Made by a program: the position numbers and the translations under genes
The notes under the pieces: generated by a model
Seen by the model: the letters and a program-made list of their open reading frames with translations, nothing else
Databases searched by the model: none
What the model was told of the DNA's origin: nothing
In this document: in pieces, positions 39,952 through 49,300 of the stretch
Layout of the letters: each line of letters begins with the position of its first letter
Numbering within the stretch: the stretch's first letter is position 1
DNA from: Streptomyces sp. cf386
GTDB taxonomy: Bacteria; Actinomycetota; Actinomycetes; Streptomycetales; Streptomycetaceae
Assembly: GCF_900103585.1 (NCBI RefSeq)
Contig: NZ_FNHV01000033.1
Span: 21,746-85,745, forward strand
DNA: 64,000 bases
Direction of reading: 5' to 3'

Positions 39952-42207
39952 ATGCCGACTCCGGACCACGCGGCCATGCCCCTCGCCGCCGACCGCCCCC
40001 GCTACCTCGACCCCGCCGCCCCCGTCGACGCCCGAGTCCGCGACCTGCTCTCCCGCATGACCCTGCGGGAGAAGGTCGGCCAGCTCAACCAGCGCATGTA
40101 CGGCTGGAACGCCTACCGCCGCACCCCCGACGGCGGCTTCGCACTCACCGACGCCCTGTACGCCGAGACCGACCGCTTCGAGGGACTCGGCGCCCTCTAC
40201 GGGCTCCAGCGCGCCGACGCCTGGTCCGGCGTCGACCACGGCGGCGGACCCGGTGCCGAGGACGCCGCGGCGCTCGCCGACCTGGTGCAGCGGCATGTCG
40301 TCGAACGCAGCCGGCTGGGCATCCCGGCACTGTTCGTCGAGGAGATGCCGCACGGGCTCATGGCCCTCGACGGCACCGTCCTCCCGGTCAATCTGGCCGT
40401 CGGCGCCACCTGGGACCCGGAGCTGTACGAGCGCGCCGCCGCCCACGCCGCCGCCGAACTGCGTGCCCGGGGCGGTCATGTCGCCCTGGTCTCGGCGCTC
40501 GACATCGCCCGCGACCCGCGCTGGGGCCGTACGGAGGAGTGCTTCGGCGAGGACCCGTACCTGGCCGCCCGGCTGACGGAGGCCGTGGTCCGCGGCATGC
40601 AGGGCACGGGGGAGTACTTCGCCCTCGACAAGGCGCCCGTCGTCCTCAAGCACTTCGCCGGCCAGGGCGCCACCGTCGGCGGCCGTAACTCCGCCGAGTC
40701 CGAGCTGGGCCTGAGAGAACTGCACGAGATCCACATCCCCGCGGCCCGCGCCGGAATACGCGCCGGGGCCGCCGCCGTCATGTCCGCGTACAACGAGGTC
40801 GACGGGATGCCCTGCTCCGGCAACCGCGCGCTGCTCACCGAACTCCTCAGGGGGCACTGGGGGTTCGAGGGGCTGGTCATGGCGGACGGACTGGCCGTGG
40901 ACCGGCTGGCGCGCATCACGGGGGACAAGGCCTCCGCGGGAGCCCTCGCGCTCAACTCCGGTGTGGATCTGAGCCTTTGGGACGAGGGCTTCACGCGTCT
41001 GGAGGAGGCCTGCGAACGAGGGCTGGTGACCGGAGAGGCACTCGACACCGCCGTCGCCCGCGTCCTGCGCCTCAAGTTCCGCCTCGGGCTCTTCGACCGG
41101 CGTCACTCGACGCCCCCGCCGACCGGAGGCAGGGACATCAGCACCGCACTCGCCCGCGCCTCCGTCACGTTGCTCCGCAACGACGGAAGCCTTCCCGTGC
41201 GGGCCGCGACCGTCTCCCGCCTGGCCGTCATCGGTCCCCAGTCCGCGACCGCCGCACACCAGTCGGGCGACTACACGGCTCCGCAACGCCCCGGCACCGG
41301 AGTGAGCGTGCTCGACGGTCTACGGCGGCTCGCCCCGCCCGGCGTCGGCATCCGTCACGCCCCCGGCTGCGCCCTCACCGGCGACGACCTCTCCGGCATC
41401 CCCGAGGCGGTCGCCGCGGCCGCCGCCTCCGATCTGGCCGTGCTGGTGCTGGGCGGCAGCAGCGCCCGTACGCCCGACACGGAGTTCGACGCCAACGGGG
41501 CCGCGCGGACCGCCGTTTCGCACATGACGTGCGGTGAGGGCGCCGACCTGGCCGGGCTGGGGCTGGGCCGCGCCCAGTACGCGCTCCTGGCCGCCGTGGT
41601 CGCGACGGGCACACCGACGGCCGTCGTCCTGATCCAGGGCCGCCCGCACGTCCTGCCCGACACCGGGGCCGCCGTGCTCACCGCCTGGTACCCCGGCCCG
41701 TGGGGCGGCGAGGCGATCGCCGAGGTGCTGCTCGGGCTCACCGAACCCGTCGGCCGGCTGCCGGTCTCGGTGCCGCGCTCCGCCGCCCAGCTCCCCGTCT
41801 ACTACAACCACAAGGACACGGAGTACGGCGGCTACGTCGACGAAAGCGCCGAGCCGCGGTACTCCTTCGGGCACGGGCTGTCGTACACCACCTTTGAGTT
41901 CGGCCCGCCCCGGCTGTCCGGGCGCGACGTCGAGGCCGACATCACCAACACGGGCCCCCGTCACGGCCGTTCCGTCGCCCAGCTCTATCTGCGCCGACTG
42001 CGGACCCCCATGTGGCCGCGCACCCTAGAGCTGTGCGGTTTCCAGGCCGTCGACCTGGCGCCGGGCGAGACCCGCACGGTCACGTTCCCGGCCGGCGCCG
42101 TCCCGCCCGGCACAGTCGTCGAGTTCCGCGTCGCCGAATCGGCGGGGGCGGCACTGGCCGCCGTACCGACTCAGAGCTTCACGGCACCCGACGAGACCCC
42201 CTTGTAG
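39952..42207 (+). CDS. glycoside hydrolase family 3 beta-glucosidase
   Basis: A 751-aa GH3 enzyme of two domains plus a fibronectin-III-like end. RMTLREKVGQLNQRMYGWNA is at the N-terminus, then DIARDPRWGRTEECFGEDPY, the substrate loop LKHFAGQGATVGGRN and GFEGLVMADGLAVD with the nucleophile Asp312. The (alpha/beta) sandwich has LAVIGPQSATAAHQSG and AVVLIQGRPHVLPD, and the FnIII part YSFGHGLSYTTFEFGPP. It has no signal peptide, so it is intracellular, and removes terminal beta-linked sugars. Its last 37 bp overlap the convergent permease gene. Confidence 0.92.
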   Translation: MPTPDHAAMPLAADRPRYLDPAAPVDARVRDLLSRMTLREKVGQLNQRMYGWNAYRRTPDGGFALTDALYAETDRFEGLGALYGLQRADAWSGVDHGGGPGAEDAAALADLVQRHVVERSRLGIPALFVEEMPHGLMALDGTVLPVNLAVGATWDPELYERAAAHAAAELRARGGHVALVSALDIARDPRWGRTEECFGEDPYLAARLTEAVVRGMQGTGEYFALDKAPVVLKHFAGQGATVGGRNSAESELGLRELHEIHIPAARAGIRAGAAAVMSAYNEVDGMPCSGNRALLTELLRGHWGFEGLVMADGLAVDRLARITGDKASAGALALNSGVDLSLWDEGFTRLEEACERGLVTGEALDTAVARVLRLKFRLGLFDRRHSTPPPTGGRDISTALARASVTLLRNDGSLPVRAATVSRLAVIGPQSATAAHQSGDYTAPQRPGTGVSVLDGLRRLAPPGVGIRHAPGCALTGDDLSGIPEAVAAAAASDLAVLVLGGSSARTPDTEFDANGAARTAVSHMTCGEGADLAGLGLGRAQYALLAAVVATGTPTAVVLIQGRPHVLPDTGAAVLTAWYPGPWGGEAIAEVLLGLTEPVGRLPVSVPRSAAQLPVYYNHKDTEYGGYVDESAEPRYSFGHGLSYTTFEFGPPRLSGRDVEADITNTGPRHGRSVAQLYLRRLRTPMWPRTLELCGFQAVDLAPGETRTVTFPAGAVPPGTVVEFRVAESAGAALAAVPTQSFTAPDETPL

Positions 42208-43049
42208 AACCAGCGCTGCGTGATGACGAACAGAATCAGCACCGGAATCACCGAGATCACCGAACCCGCCATCACCAGCCGCTGGTCGTACCCGAACGAC
42301 GACGTCTGCAGCCGGGCCAGACCCAGCGTCAGCGTGAAGTGCTCCTCGGAGCGCAGCACGATCAGCGGCCAGAGGAAGTCGTCCCAGGCGCTGATGAAGG
42401 TGTTGATGGTGACGACCAGGATCGCGCCGTACGCGGAGGGCAGGTACAGATGGCGGAATCGCTTCCACTCGCCCGCGCCGTCCAGCATCGCCGCGTCCTC
42501 GATCTCGCGCGGTACGGCGAGGAACGCGGCCCGCATGATGAGGACGTTGATGGCGGCGACGAAGCCGGGCAGCCAGACGCCGACGAGGTTGTCGACCAGG
42601 CCCAGGTCCCGGACGCTCAGGAAGAGCGACACCATGATCGACTCGAACGGGAACATCATGGACGCCATCAGCACCACCCACACCAGCTTGCGGCCCTTCC
42701 AGCCGGGCTTGGAGAGCATGTAGCCGGCCATGGTGGAGAAGACCAGCTGGCTGGTGATGGAGATGACCGCGATGAACAGGCTGTTCCTGATGTACGTCCA
42801 CACCGGGACCTGGTCGAAGACCTCCTTGTAGGCCCGCAGGGTGGGGTGGTGCGGGATGAGGGAGGCGCCCGCGCCGAAGACGTCCTCGGTGGGGCCCTTG
42901 AGTGACGACAGCACCTGCCACATCAGGGGGCCCACGGTGATGAACAGGACGAACACCAACAGCAGGTAGCGGACGACGAGTTCGCGCGGGCGGCCGTAGT
43001 CCCGCCAGCGGGGCATCAGACGCCGGTTCTTCTCGACGGCCGTGGTCAT
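42171..43049 (-). CDS. sugar ABC transporter permease (MalG type)
   Basis: A 292-aa permease with six helices: LLLVFVLFITVGPLMWQVL first, and VISVIPVLILFVITQRWF last. The cytoplasmic EAA loop is EDAAMLDGAGEWKRFRHLYL. It pairs with the MalF-type permease at 43046, which it overlaps by 4 bp (ATGA). The C-terminus ends GVSSGAVKL as in the CUT1 family. No ATPase is encoded nearby; Streptomyces CUT1 systems commonly share one ATPase (MsiK). Confidence 0.93.
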   Translation of the reverse strand: MTTAVEKNRRLMPRWRDYGRPRELVVRYLLLVFVLFITVGPLMWQVLSSLKGPTEDVFGAGASLIPHHPTLRAYKEVFDQVPVWTYIRNSLFIAVISITSQLVFSTMAGYMLSKPGWKGRKLVWVVLMASMMFPFESIMVSLFLSVRDLGLVDNLVGVWLPGFVAAINVLIMRAAFLAVPREIEDAAMLDGAGEWKRFRHLYLPSAYGAILVVTINTFISAWDDFLWPLIVLRSEEHFTLTLGLARLQTSSFGYDQRLVMAGSVISVIPVLILFVITQRWFYKGVSSGAVKL

Positions 43050-44077
43050 CCCTCGTCCTCCTTCGTCAGGCGCTGGGCGAGCAGCGTGAGGCCCAGGGTC
43101 AGGGCGAACAGGGCGACGCTGACCGCCGCGCCGTAGCCGGCGTTGCCGGTGAGGGGGTCGAGGCCGACGTCCCGGATGTAGAAGGGGAGCGTGCGGTCTG
43201 CGCCGCCGGGGCCGCCGGTCGCGCCGCCGAGCATGTAGATCTCGGTGAAGACGCGCAGCGAGCCGATGCCGGTGAGGGTGCCGACCAGCATCATCGAGGT
43301 GCGTACGCCGGGCACGGTGATGTGCCAGAAGCGGCGGATCGCGCCGGCGCCGTCCACCGCCGCCGCCTCGTGCAGCTCCTTGGGAACGTTCCCGAGCGCG
43401 GCGAGGTAGAAGATCATGTACCAGCCGAGGCCCTTCCACAGCGTCAGGCCCATCGCCGACAGCAGGATCAGCCATGAGTCGGACAGGAAGGGGATGGCGT
43501 CGCGGATGATGTGCGCCTTCTCCAGCCAGGTGTTGACCAGACCCTGGTCGCTCAGCAGCCACTGCCAGCTCAGGCCCACGACCACGCTGGAGGCGAGGAC
43601 CGGGGTGTAGAAGGCGGAGCGGAAGAAGCCGATGCCCGGGAGGTTCCGCTCGACCAGGATCGCGAGCAGCAGGGGCAGCAGGACCATCAGCGGGACGACG
43701 ATCACCGCGTACAGGATGCTGTTGCGGGTCGCCAGCCAGAAGTCCGAATCCCCCAGCATCCGGGTGTAGTTGTCCAGGCCCACCATGTCGTACGCGCCGC
43801 CGAGCGGCTTGGCGTCGGTGAAGGACACCAGGAGGGTGTTGAGGAACGGAAACACCCCGAAGACCGTCGTGCCGACGATCGCCGGGAGCATCCACAGCCA
43901 GGGCAGCCACCAGCGGCGGTAGAGCGCCGCGCCCCCCGCGTCCGCGGTCGGGCCGGGGACCACGGAGCGCAGGACGCGGCGCAGGCGCCCCGGCGGTTCG
44001 GGTACGGAGCCGGGGCGGGGGGCGCCCGATCCCAGGGGAGTCGGAGCGGGCGCCTTGCCCACGGTGTGCTGAGCCAT
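43046..44077 (-). CDS. sugar ABC transporter permease (MalF type)
   Basis: A 343-aa permease with an N-terminal Pro-rich cytoplasmic extension (about 50 aa), a first helix LPWLWMLPAIVGTTVFGVFP and five more. The EAA loop is KELHEAAAVDGAGAIRRFWH. It belongs to the CUT1 family for oligosaccharides. It starts 2 bp after the binding-protein stop and overlaps the MalG-type gene, giving the order binding protein, MalF, MalG in one leftward operon. Confidence 0.93.
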   Translation of the reverse strand: MAQHTVGKAPAPTPLGSGAPRPGSVPEPPGRLRRVLRSVVPGPTADAGGAALYRRWWLPWLWMLPAIVGTTVFGVFPFLNTLLVSFTDAKPLGGAYDMVGLDNYTRMLGDSDFWLATRNSILYAVIVVPLMVLLPLLLAILVERNLPGIGFFRSAFYTPVLASSVVVGLSWQWLLSDQGLVNTWLEKAHIIRDAIPFLSDSWLILLSAMGLTLWKGLGWYMIFYLAALGNVPKELHEAAAVDGAGAIRRFWHITVPGVRTSMMLVGTLTGIGSLRVFTEIYMLGGATGGPGGADRTLPFYIRDVGLDPLTGNAGYGAAVSVALFALTLGLTLLAQRLTKEDEG

Positions 44078-44079
44078 CG

Positions 44080-45450
44080 TCAGCCTGCCTGCTCGATCAG
44101 CTCGTTGGCCTTGGACTGGGCGTCCTTGAGGGCGTCCGCCGCGCTCTTCTTGCCCTGCATGGCCAGCTGGATCTGGGCCGAGATGGCGTTCAACTCGCCC
44201 GGTGTGAGGGCGACTTCGTCCGCCGTCGCGGTCTTGCGGTCACTGGCGACGATCTTCCGGGCCTCGGCGAAGGGGTCCGTGCCCTTGACCGACTGGAAGA
44301 ACGGGTCGTCCAGGGAGGCCGTGGTCGACGGGAAGATCACCACGTTCGGGTCCTTCGCCCACTCCAGCTGGTTCTGCGCGTTGGTCAGGAACTGCGCGAA
44401 GGAGAGGGCGGTCGTCGCGTTCTTGCTGGTGGAGGCGGTGCCTATGTACTGCGGGGCGCCGACGGTGTGGCCGAGGTCGTCCAGCATGAAGCGGGCGACG
44501 CCGGTCTTCTTGTACACGGTCGGGTTGTTCTGCTGGATGAACCGCAGGAAGTTGGGGTTGGTGGGGCCGTAGACCAGCTTGGCCTGGCCGTAGACGTTGG
44601 CCGGGTCCTGGGTGGAGGAGAGGGAGTCCCGGGGCATTCCGCCGGCCTTGTACAGCTTGGTCATGGCCTCGACCCACTGCACGGTCTTCTGGTCGTCGGC
44701 GAAGGTGAACGACTTGCCGTCGGCGGAGAAGATCTGGATGCCCATCTGCTGCCAGTCGGCCGGGATGCGCAGCTGCGGGTTGGCGAGGAAGGCGTAGTAC
44801 TTGCCGTCCGAGGCCTTGGCCACCTTCTCGGCGTCCTCGAAGAGGCCGAGGACGGTCGTCGGAGGTTTGGCCGGGTCCAGGCCCGCCTTCTTCATCAGCT
44901 CGGTGTTGAAGGTCTGCACGATGCCGCCGGAGTACCAGGGCAGTACGGAGTGAACCTTGGTGCCGGAGGCGTCCGCGTACAGGCTCGACTTCCACAGCGC
45001 GGGGACGAACGGCTTGCCCGCGTCCGGCGCCTTCTTGTCCAGGTCCAGCAGATAGCCGTTCTTGGTGAGCGCGATCGCCGTGTTGACGTTGATGTTGACC
45101 ACGTCCGGCAGGGTGCAGCCCTGTGCGTCGGCGACCAGGCGCTGGGTGAAGGTGGCGTCGCCCGGGTCGTCGATCCACTTCACCTTCGCGTCCGGGTGCT
45201 CCTTCTCGAAGGCGGCGATGACGCCGTTGAAGTAGTCGCCGAAGTCTTTCTTCAGGTTGGTCGTCTGGAAGGTGATGGTGCCCTTGACGTCCCCGGAGAG
45301 CGCACCGGATCCGACGTTCGCCTTGTCCACCTTGCAGCCGCCGGCGGTGGCGTCGCCGTCGTCGGAGCCGCCGGAGAGGCCGCAGCCGGCGGCTGCGAGC
45401 GCCAGGGCGAGGAAACATGCCAGGGATCCGGGAAGTCTGCTTGCGCGCAT
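44080..45450 (-). CDS. sugar ABC transporter substrate-binding lipoprotein
   Basis: A 456-aa CUT1 solute-binding lipoprotein, with lipobox AAAGC at about residues 19-23. Family segments are GTITFQTTNLKKDFGDYFNG, IAAFEKEHPDAKVKWIDDPG, LPDVVNINVNTAIALTKNGY, VLPWYSGGIVQTFNTELMKK and LTNAQNQLEWAKDPNVVIFP. It captures a mono- or oligosaccharide for the two permeases encoded behind it. The sugar cannot be read from sequence; neighbouring mannosidase and hexosaminidases suggest a mannose- or GlcNAc-containing product. Operator copy B lies 40 bp upstream of ATG 45450. Confidence 0.93.
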   Translation of the reverse strand: MRASRLPGSLACFLALALAAAGCGLSGGSDDGDATAGGCKVDKANVGSGALSGDVKGTITFQTTNLKKDFGDYFNGVIAAFEKEHPDAKVKWIDDPGDATFTQRLVADAQGCTLPDVVNINVNTAIALTKNGYLLDLDKKAPDAGKPFVPALWKSSLYADASGTKVHSVLPWYSGGIVQTFNTELMKKAGLDPAKPPTTVLGLFEDAEKVAKASDGKYYAFLANPQLRIPADWQQMGIQIFSADGKSFTFADDQKTVQWVEAMTKLYKAGGMPRDSLSSTQDPANVYGQAKLVYGPTNPNFLRFIQQNNPTVYKKTGVARFMLDDLGHTVGAPQYIGTASTSKNATTALSFAQFLTNAQNQLEWAKDPNVVIFPSTTASLDDPFFQSVKGTDPFAEARKIVASDRKTATADEVALTPGELNAISAQIQLAMQGKKSAADALKDAQSKANELIEQAG

Positions 45451-45489
45451 GGGGTGCCCTCCTGCGGCCGACCGAGCCGACGGGTTCGC

Positions 45490-45504
45490 TGGTTCAAATC
45501 ACCA
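45490..45504. promoter_or_regulatory. sugar-locus operator copy B
   Basis: TGGTTCAAATCACCA, an imperfect inverted repeat (TGGT...ACCA), 40-54 bp upstream of the binding-protein start and so within its promoter region. Confidence 0.6.
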
Positions 45505-45583
45505 ACTTGGACTCTGATTGATGAAAAGGTGGACCAGAATTCATCGGAGGTCAATGGGTTGCCGTGTTGCTTTTCGGGTTCGG

Positions 45584-46312
45584 TCAGTGCCGGTGCTCGT
45601 GGTCGTGATGGGTCGGGTCGCCCGGGTGCTCGTGCCCGGGGGCGTACTCGACGCCGCTCCGTGCCTGGTCCAGCCAGCCGAAGAACGCCCAACGGCCCGC
45701 CGCCTGCCGCAGCTCGCGCTCGATGCCGTCGCGGGTCTGTTCGTACGGCAGGAAGTCCGTCGGCCCGGCCGACGTGCCGTAGGGGTCGACGCCTTGCCTG
45801 AGGGCCTGAGGGGTCAGGAAGCGGTCCCGGTTGCGCTCGTAGTAGTCCCGTACGGCCTCTTCGGGGATGTGCTGTTCGGACTCCAGCGTGGTGAGGAGCA
45901 GGCGTGCGGCGGGGGAGTGGGCGAGGGCTGCGGCGACGATGCTGCCGAGGTCTGCGACGTCGCGCTCCGCGGGGAGTGCCGGGGGGTGTAGTCGTTCGTC
46001 TGCGGCGCCGTTGTGGCTGGTCGCGCCCACGCGGCGGAGCCGCCTATCGACACCGCCCGCGCCCCTTAGGGGCGTTGCCGAACCGCCGTCGCGTAGTCCG
46101 CGTTCCGCGCAGGCCCGCAGGGCGAGTTCGTCGATCACCACCACCTGTGTCGCCCACCGCCGCCGCTGCCGCTCTGCCCGTGCGAGCGCCTCGGGGCGGG
46201 CCGCGCGGTCGGGGGGCGGTACGGCCGTCAGGAGGGCGTCGACACGGGCCTTTGCGACGGCTCGGCCGTGGACCATGGCCGCGTGATCCGGACCTGAGGC
46301 GTGCTCCCTCAC
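45584..46312 (-). CDS. SurA/DUF7158-like protein with a dispersed-repeat insertion and His-rich tail
   Basis: A 242-aa protein of unknown function, translationally coupled to the alpha-mannosidase (GTGA overlap at 46309-46312). Helical segments such as AVRDYYERNRDRFLTPQALR resemble the N-terminal/chaperone part of SurA-like peptidyl-prolyl isomerases, but no catalytic parvulin domain is seen. The C-terminus (GHEHPGDPTHHDHEHRH) is His-rich and may bind metal. Codons corresponding to 45991-46074 are a palindromic Streptomyces repeat inserted in frame, making the Arg/Gly-rich stretch GVDRRLRRVGATSHNGAADE. Function cannot be assigned. Confidence 0.65.
   Translation of the reverse strand: MREHASGPDHAAMVHGRAVAKARVDALLTAVPPPDRAARPEALARAERQRRRWATQVVVIDELALRACAERGLRDGGSATPLRGAGGVDRRLRRVGATSHNGAADERLHPPALPAERDVADLGSIVAAALAHSPAARLLLTTLESEQHIPEEAVRDYYERNRDRFLTPQALRQGVDPYGTSAGPTDFLPYEQTRDGIERELRQAAGRWAFFGWLDQARSGVEYAPGHEHPGDPTHHDHEHRH
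45991..46074. repeat. dispersed palindromic repeat inserted in a coding sequence
   Basis: GTTGTGGCTGGTCGCGC followed by hairpins GCGGC-GGA-GCCGC (46031-46043) and CGCCCC-TTA-GGGGCG (46060-46074). It shares the core GGCTGGTCGCGC with the copy at 22113-22156. About 84 bp (28 codons), so the host frame is kept. Confidence 0.75.
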
Positions 46313-49300
46313 GACGTCACCTCCAGCTCCACAGCCGCCGTATACGCCACGCACCCGTGCCAGCCCACCTTCGCCATCAGCCAGTACGAACCCGGTGGCA
46401 CCGCCCCGCCGTCCACCTCGATCGCGCACTCCAGCCGCTCCCCGCCTGCCACGGTGAAGCCCTGGCAGCCCGGCGTCACACCCGCCCAGGTCCCCCACGA
46501 GGAGACAGCCCAGAGCGAGCCGCTCACCGGGCCCCGGGTCGGGTTGCGCAGGGTCACAGGGACCCGGGCCCGCTCGCCCCGGCGCACGGTGACCCGACCG
46601 ACTCCCAGCTCTGTGACCAGCGTTGGACCCCTGTGCCCGTCCCCCACATCCAGCGCCACGACGTCTTCGTACGTCTGCCCGCCATACGTCAGCCGGGCGG
46701 CGAGCCAGTGCCGCCCGGGCTCGGCCCCGTCCGGCGGTGTCACCGTGGCCTCGGTGAGCGTGAACCCGCCCGGTCCCAGCGCGTACGGCAGCTCCGCCGG
46801 CTCGACGGACCAGCCGGGCGGGGCGTGCAGGGTCACCGTGCCCGACACCGGGACGTCGGTCAGTTCCGAGCTGATCCGGACCGTCGCCGGGACGGGGGCG
46901 TCGGCGACGGTGAGGGTGGTGGGCGAGATGTAGACCGCTACCGGCATGTTGCCGCGTGGGGCGGGGCCGGAGTTGTGGAGCCAGTAGCGGGTGGGGACGG
47001 GCTGGGCCGGTTCGTGGGCGGCGATGCCGGGGCCGGGTGAGGGCTCCGTTTCGGCGGCCGTGGCGAGCAGGGTCGTCACCTCGAAGCCGGTCAGGTCGAG
47101 TTCGAGTGCCCCCGCGTCGCCGGGTGCAAGCGGCTCACCCCGCCGCTCCAGTACGTCCGCCCGCGCACCGTCCGTCCACTCCCGAGGCCCAATCACCCGA
47201 GCCCGCACCGGCCGCCCGTTCACCTCGTGCACCCGCACGACGACGCCCCGCCCGGGATCGACCGCCGCCACACTCCCGCGCGCCAGCGGTGACCCCACCG
47301 GCTTGAGCGCGTCGAGCAGCACCTCCCCGGCGGGATCGAGGCCCAACAGCACGGCCTTCCTGGGCAGTACGGCATCCTCCGCGGCCGTCTGACGCAACCG
47401 CGCGGTCAGCGGATGGTTGAAGGCATGCCCGGCCTGTGGCAGTCGCAGCTCGCGCCAGTCGCCCGCGCCCGCGACCACGGCGTACTCGAAGGTGTGGGAC
47501 CAGCGCTGGAGCTGGAACGCGGATCCGTCGGGCGCCGTGCGACGGGGCGGGTCGACCCAGATGCCGGAGGGCCAGCCCGTGCAGGAACGCATCAGGGACA
47601 TGTAGAGGTCGCCCGACGAGGTCACCACACAGCCCGGCGTCCCCCGGTTCAGGACCGCGAAGCTGCGGCCGTCCCACGCGTCGCCGGGCGGCAACGCCTC
47701 CCCGCTGCCCGCCGCCGTGGCCCGCAGTACCGCGTCGTCCAGATCGGCGATCAGCGCGTCCACGGCCTTGGCGTCGTCCTCGGGCCGGGCGCCCGCCACC
47801 ACGAGCAGCGGCAGTCGCTCCAGGTCGCGCAGGTCGGCGCCGGGCACCCACTCCTCCCGCAGCGAGGCGCGCGGCGCGACCCAGACGGCGGCCACGCCCC
47901 GCTCGGTGAGCTGTCGGCGCAGTTCGCGCCCGGCCGCGGGGTCCCAGCCGAGGGCCTCGGCGACCAGCGAGTTGCGCTCCGGCGCGCCGACCGCGATCCG
48001 GATGTCGGGCAGGTTGGAGTCGACCTCCAGGTCGCCGTAGCGCGGGCCCCCGGCGATCGTCGAGGTCGCCGTCACGCCCACGCGCACCAGGGCCGCCGCG
48101 AGCCCGGTGCCCAGCTCACCGGCCTCGTCCCAGGAGGCGTACACCAACTCGGCGACACCGATCGACCGTTCACCGAGCGGACGGCCGGAGCCGTCGGCGA
48201 CCGCGACCCGGGCGGTGGACCCCAGCCCGAACCAGGTGTTGGCCGGGTTGTCCAGCGTCCACGGGAACTGCTCGCTGTCCACCTCCACGAACCCGAACCC
48301 ACGCCCGATCACCGCGTCCGCCACTTCGTGCACCGGCAGCCCGCCGCGCACGTCGGAGGGCCAGCGGACCCGGATGAGGCGGTCGGCGCCGTGGTAGCCG
48401 TCGATGGTGGTGGTGAGGTCGAGGCGGTCGACGCCCTTCCAGAGGGTGAGGCGCTGGGTGTAGCGGAAGAGGCCGAGGTCGGCGCGGACGGTGATGCGTG
48501 CTCCGGCGGGGGAGTGCTCGACATCGATGTCGGCCGTGACGTCCCGGCTGCGGGCGGCCGTCGTACCGGTCGGTGTGAGGTGCCAGGGGCCCTCGCCGAA
48601 GCGCGGGTGCCTCGGGTATTCCTCCTGTACGACCAGCTCGTTGCCGATGTCGCCCGCGCGCAGCAGTTCCCGGCCGTCCTCTGACAGCGCCCGCAGGCTG
48701 CTGACGGCTCCTCCGCGCGCGGGGTCGACCGTCACCTCGTAGAACTCGTTGCGGATGGTGGCGCCTTCGGCGCGCGTCCACTCGGCGACGGTTCCCTCCG
48801 CGAGCGGGAGCGCCTTGAGGCCCATGCCGGGCACTTCCGGGACGACGACACGGAGCTCGCCGTCCTCCCGTACGGCGGGCAGCGGCAGTCCGGTGTCGTC
48901 GAGCGGGACGAGCCCCGGGTCCTCGACCGCCAGCACGTCGCGCCGCTCCCAGGTCGCCGCGTTGAAGACCACCAAATCCGGTGTGCCGCCGGGAAGCTGG
49001 GCGACCCTGCCCGCGAGGGCGTCGGTCGCGTCGGCGTGCACGGTTTCGGCGAGGTCGTACAACTCCCGCCAGCCGGTGAGCAGATCGATGTAGACCTGGT
49101 CCGACTCCGAGCCGGTGATGGCGTCGTGATGGGCGCCGTAGATCAGCTGCCGCCAGGCCTTGTCGAGCGCCGCGTCCGGGTAGGGGTGCCCGGTGAGCAG
49201 CGAGGCGAGCGTCGCCCAGGCCTCCGCGTCGGCGAGCAGCGTCTCGCCGTGGCGCTGGGCCTGCTTGGTGTCGATGTAGGAGACGTCCTTGCCGGTGTAG

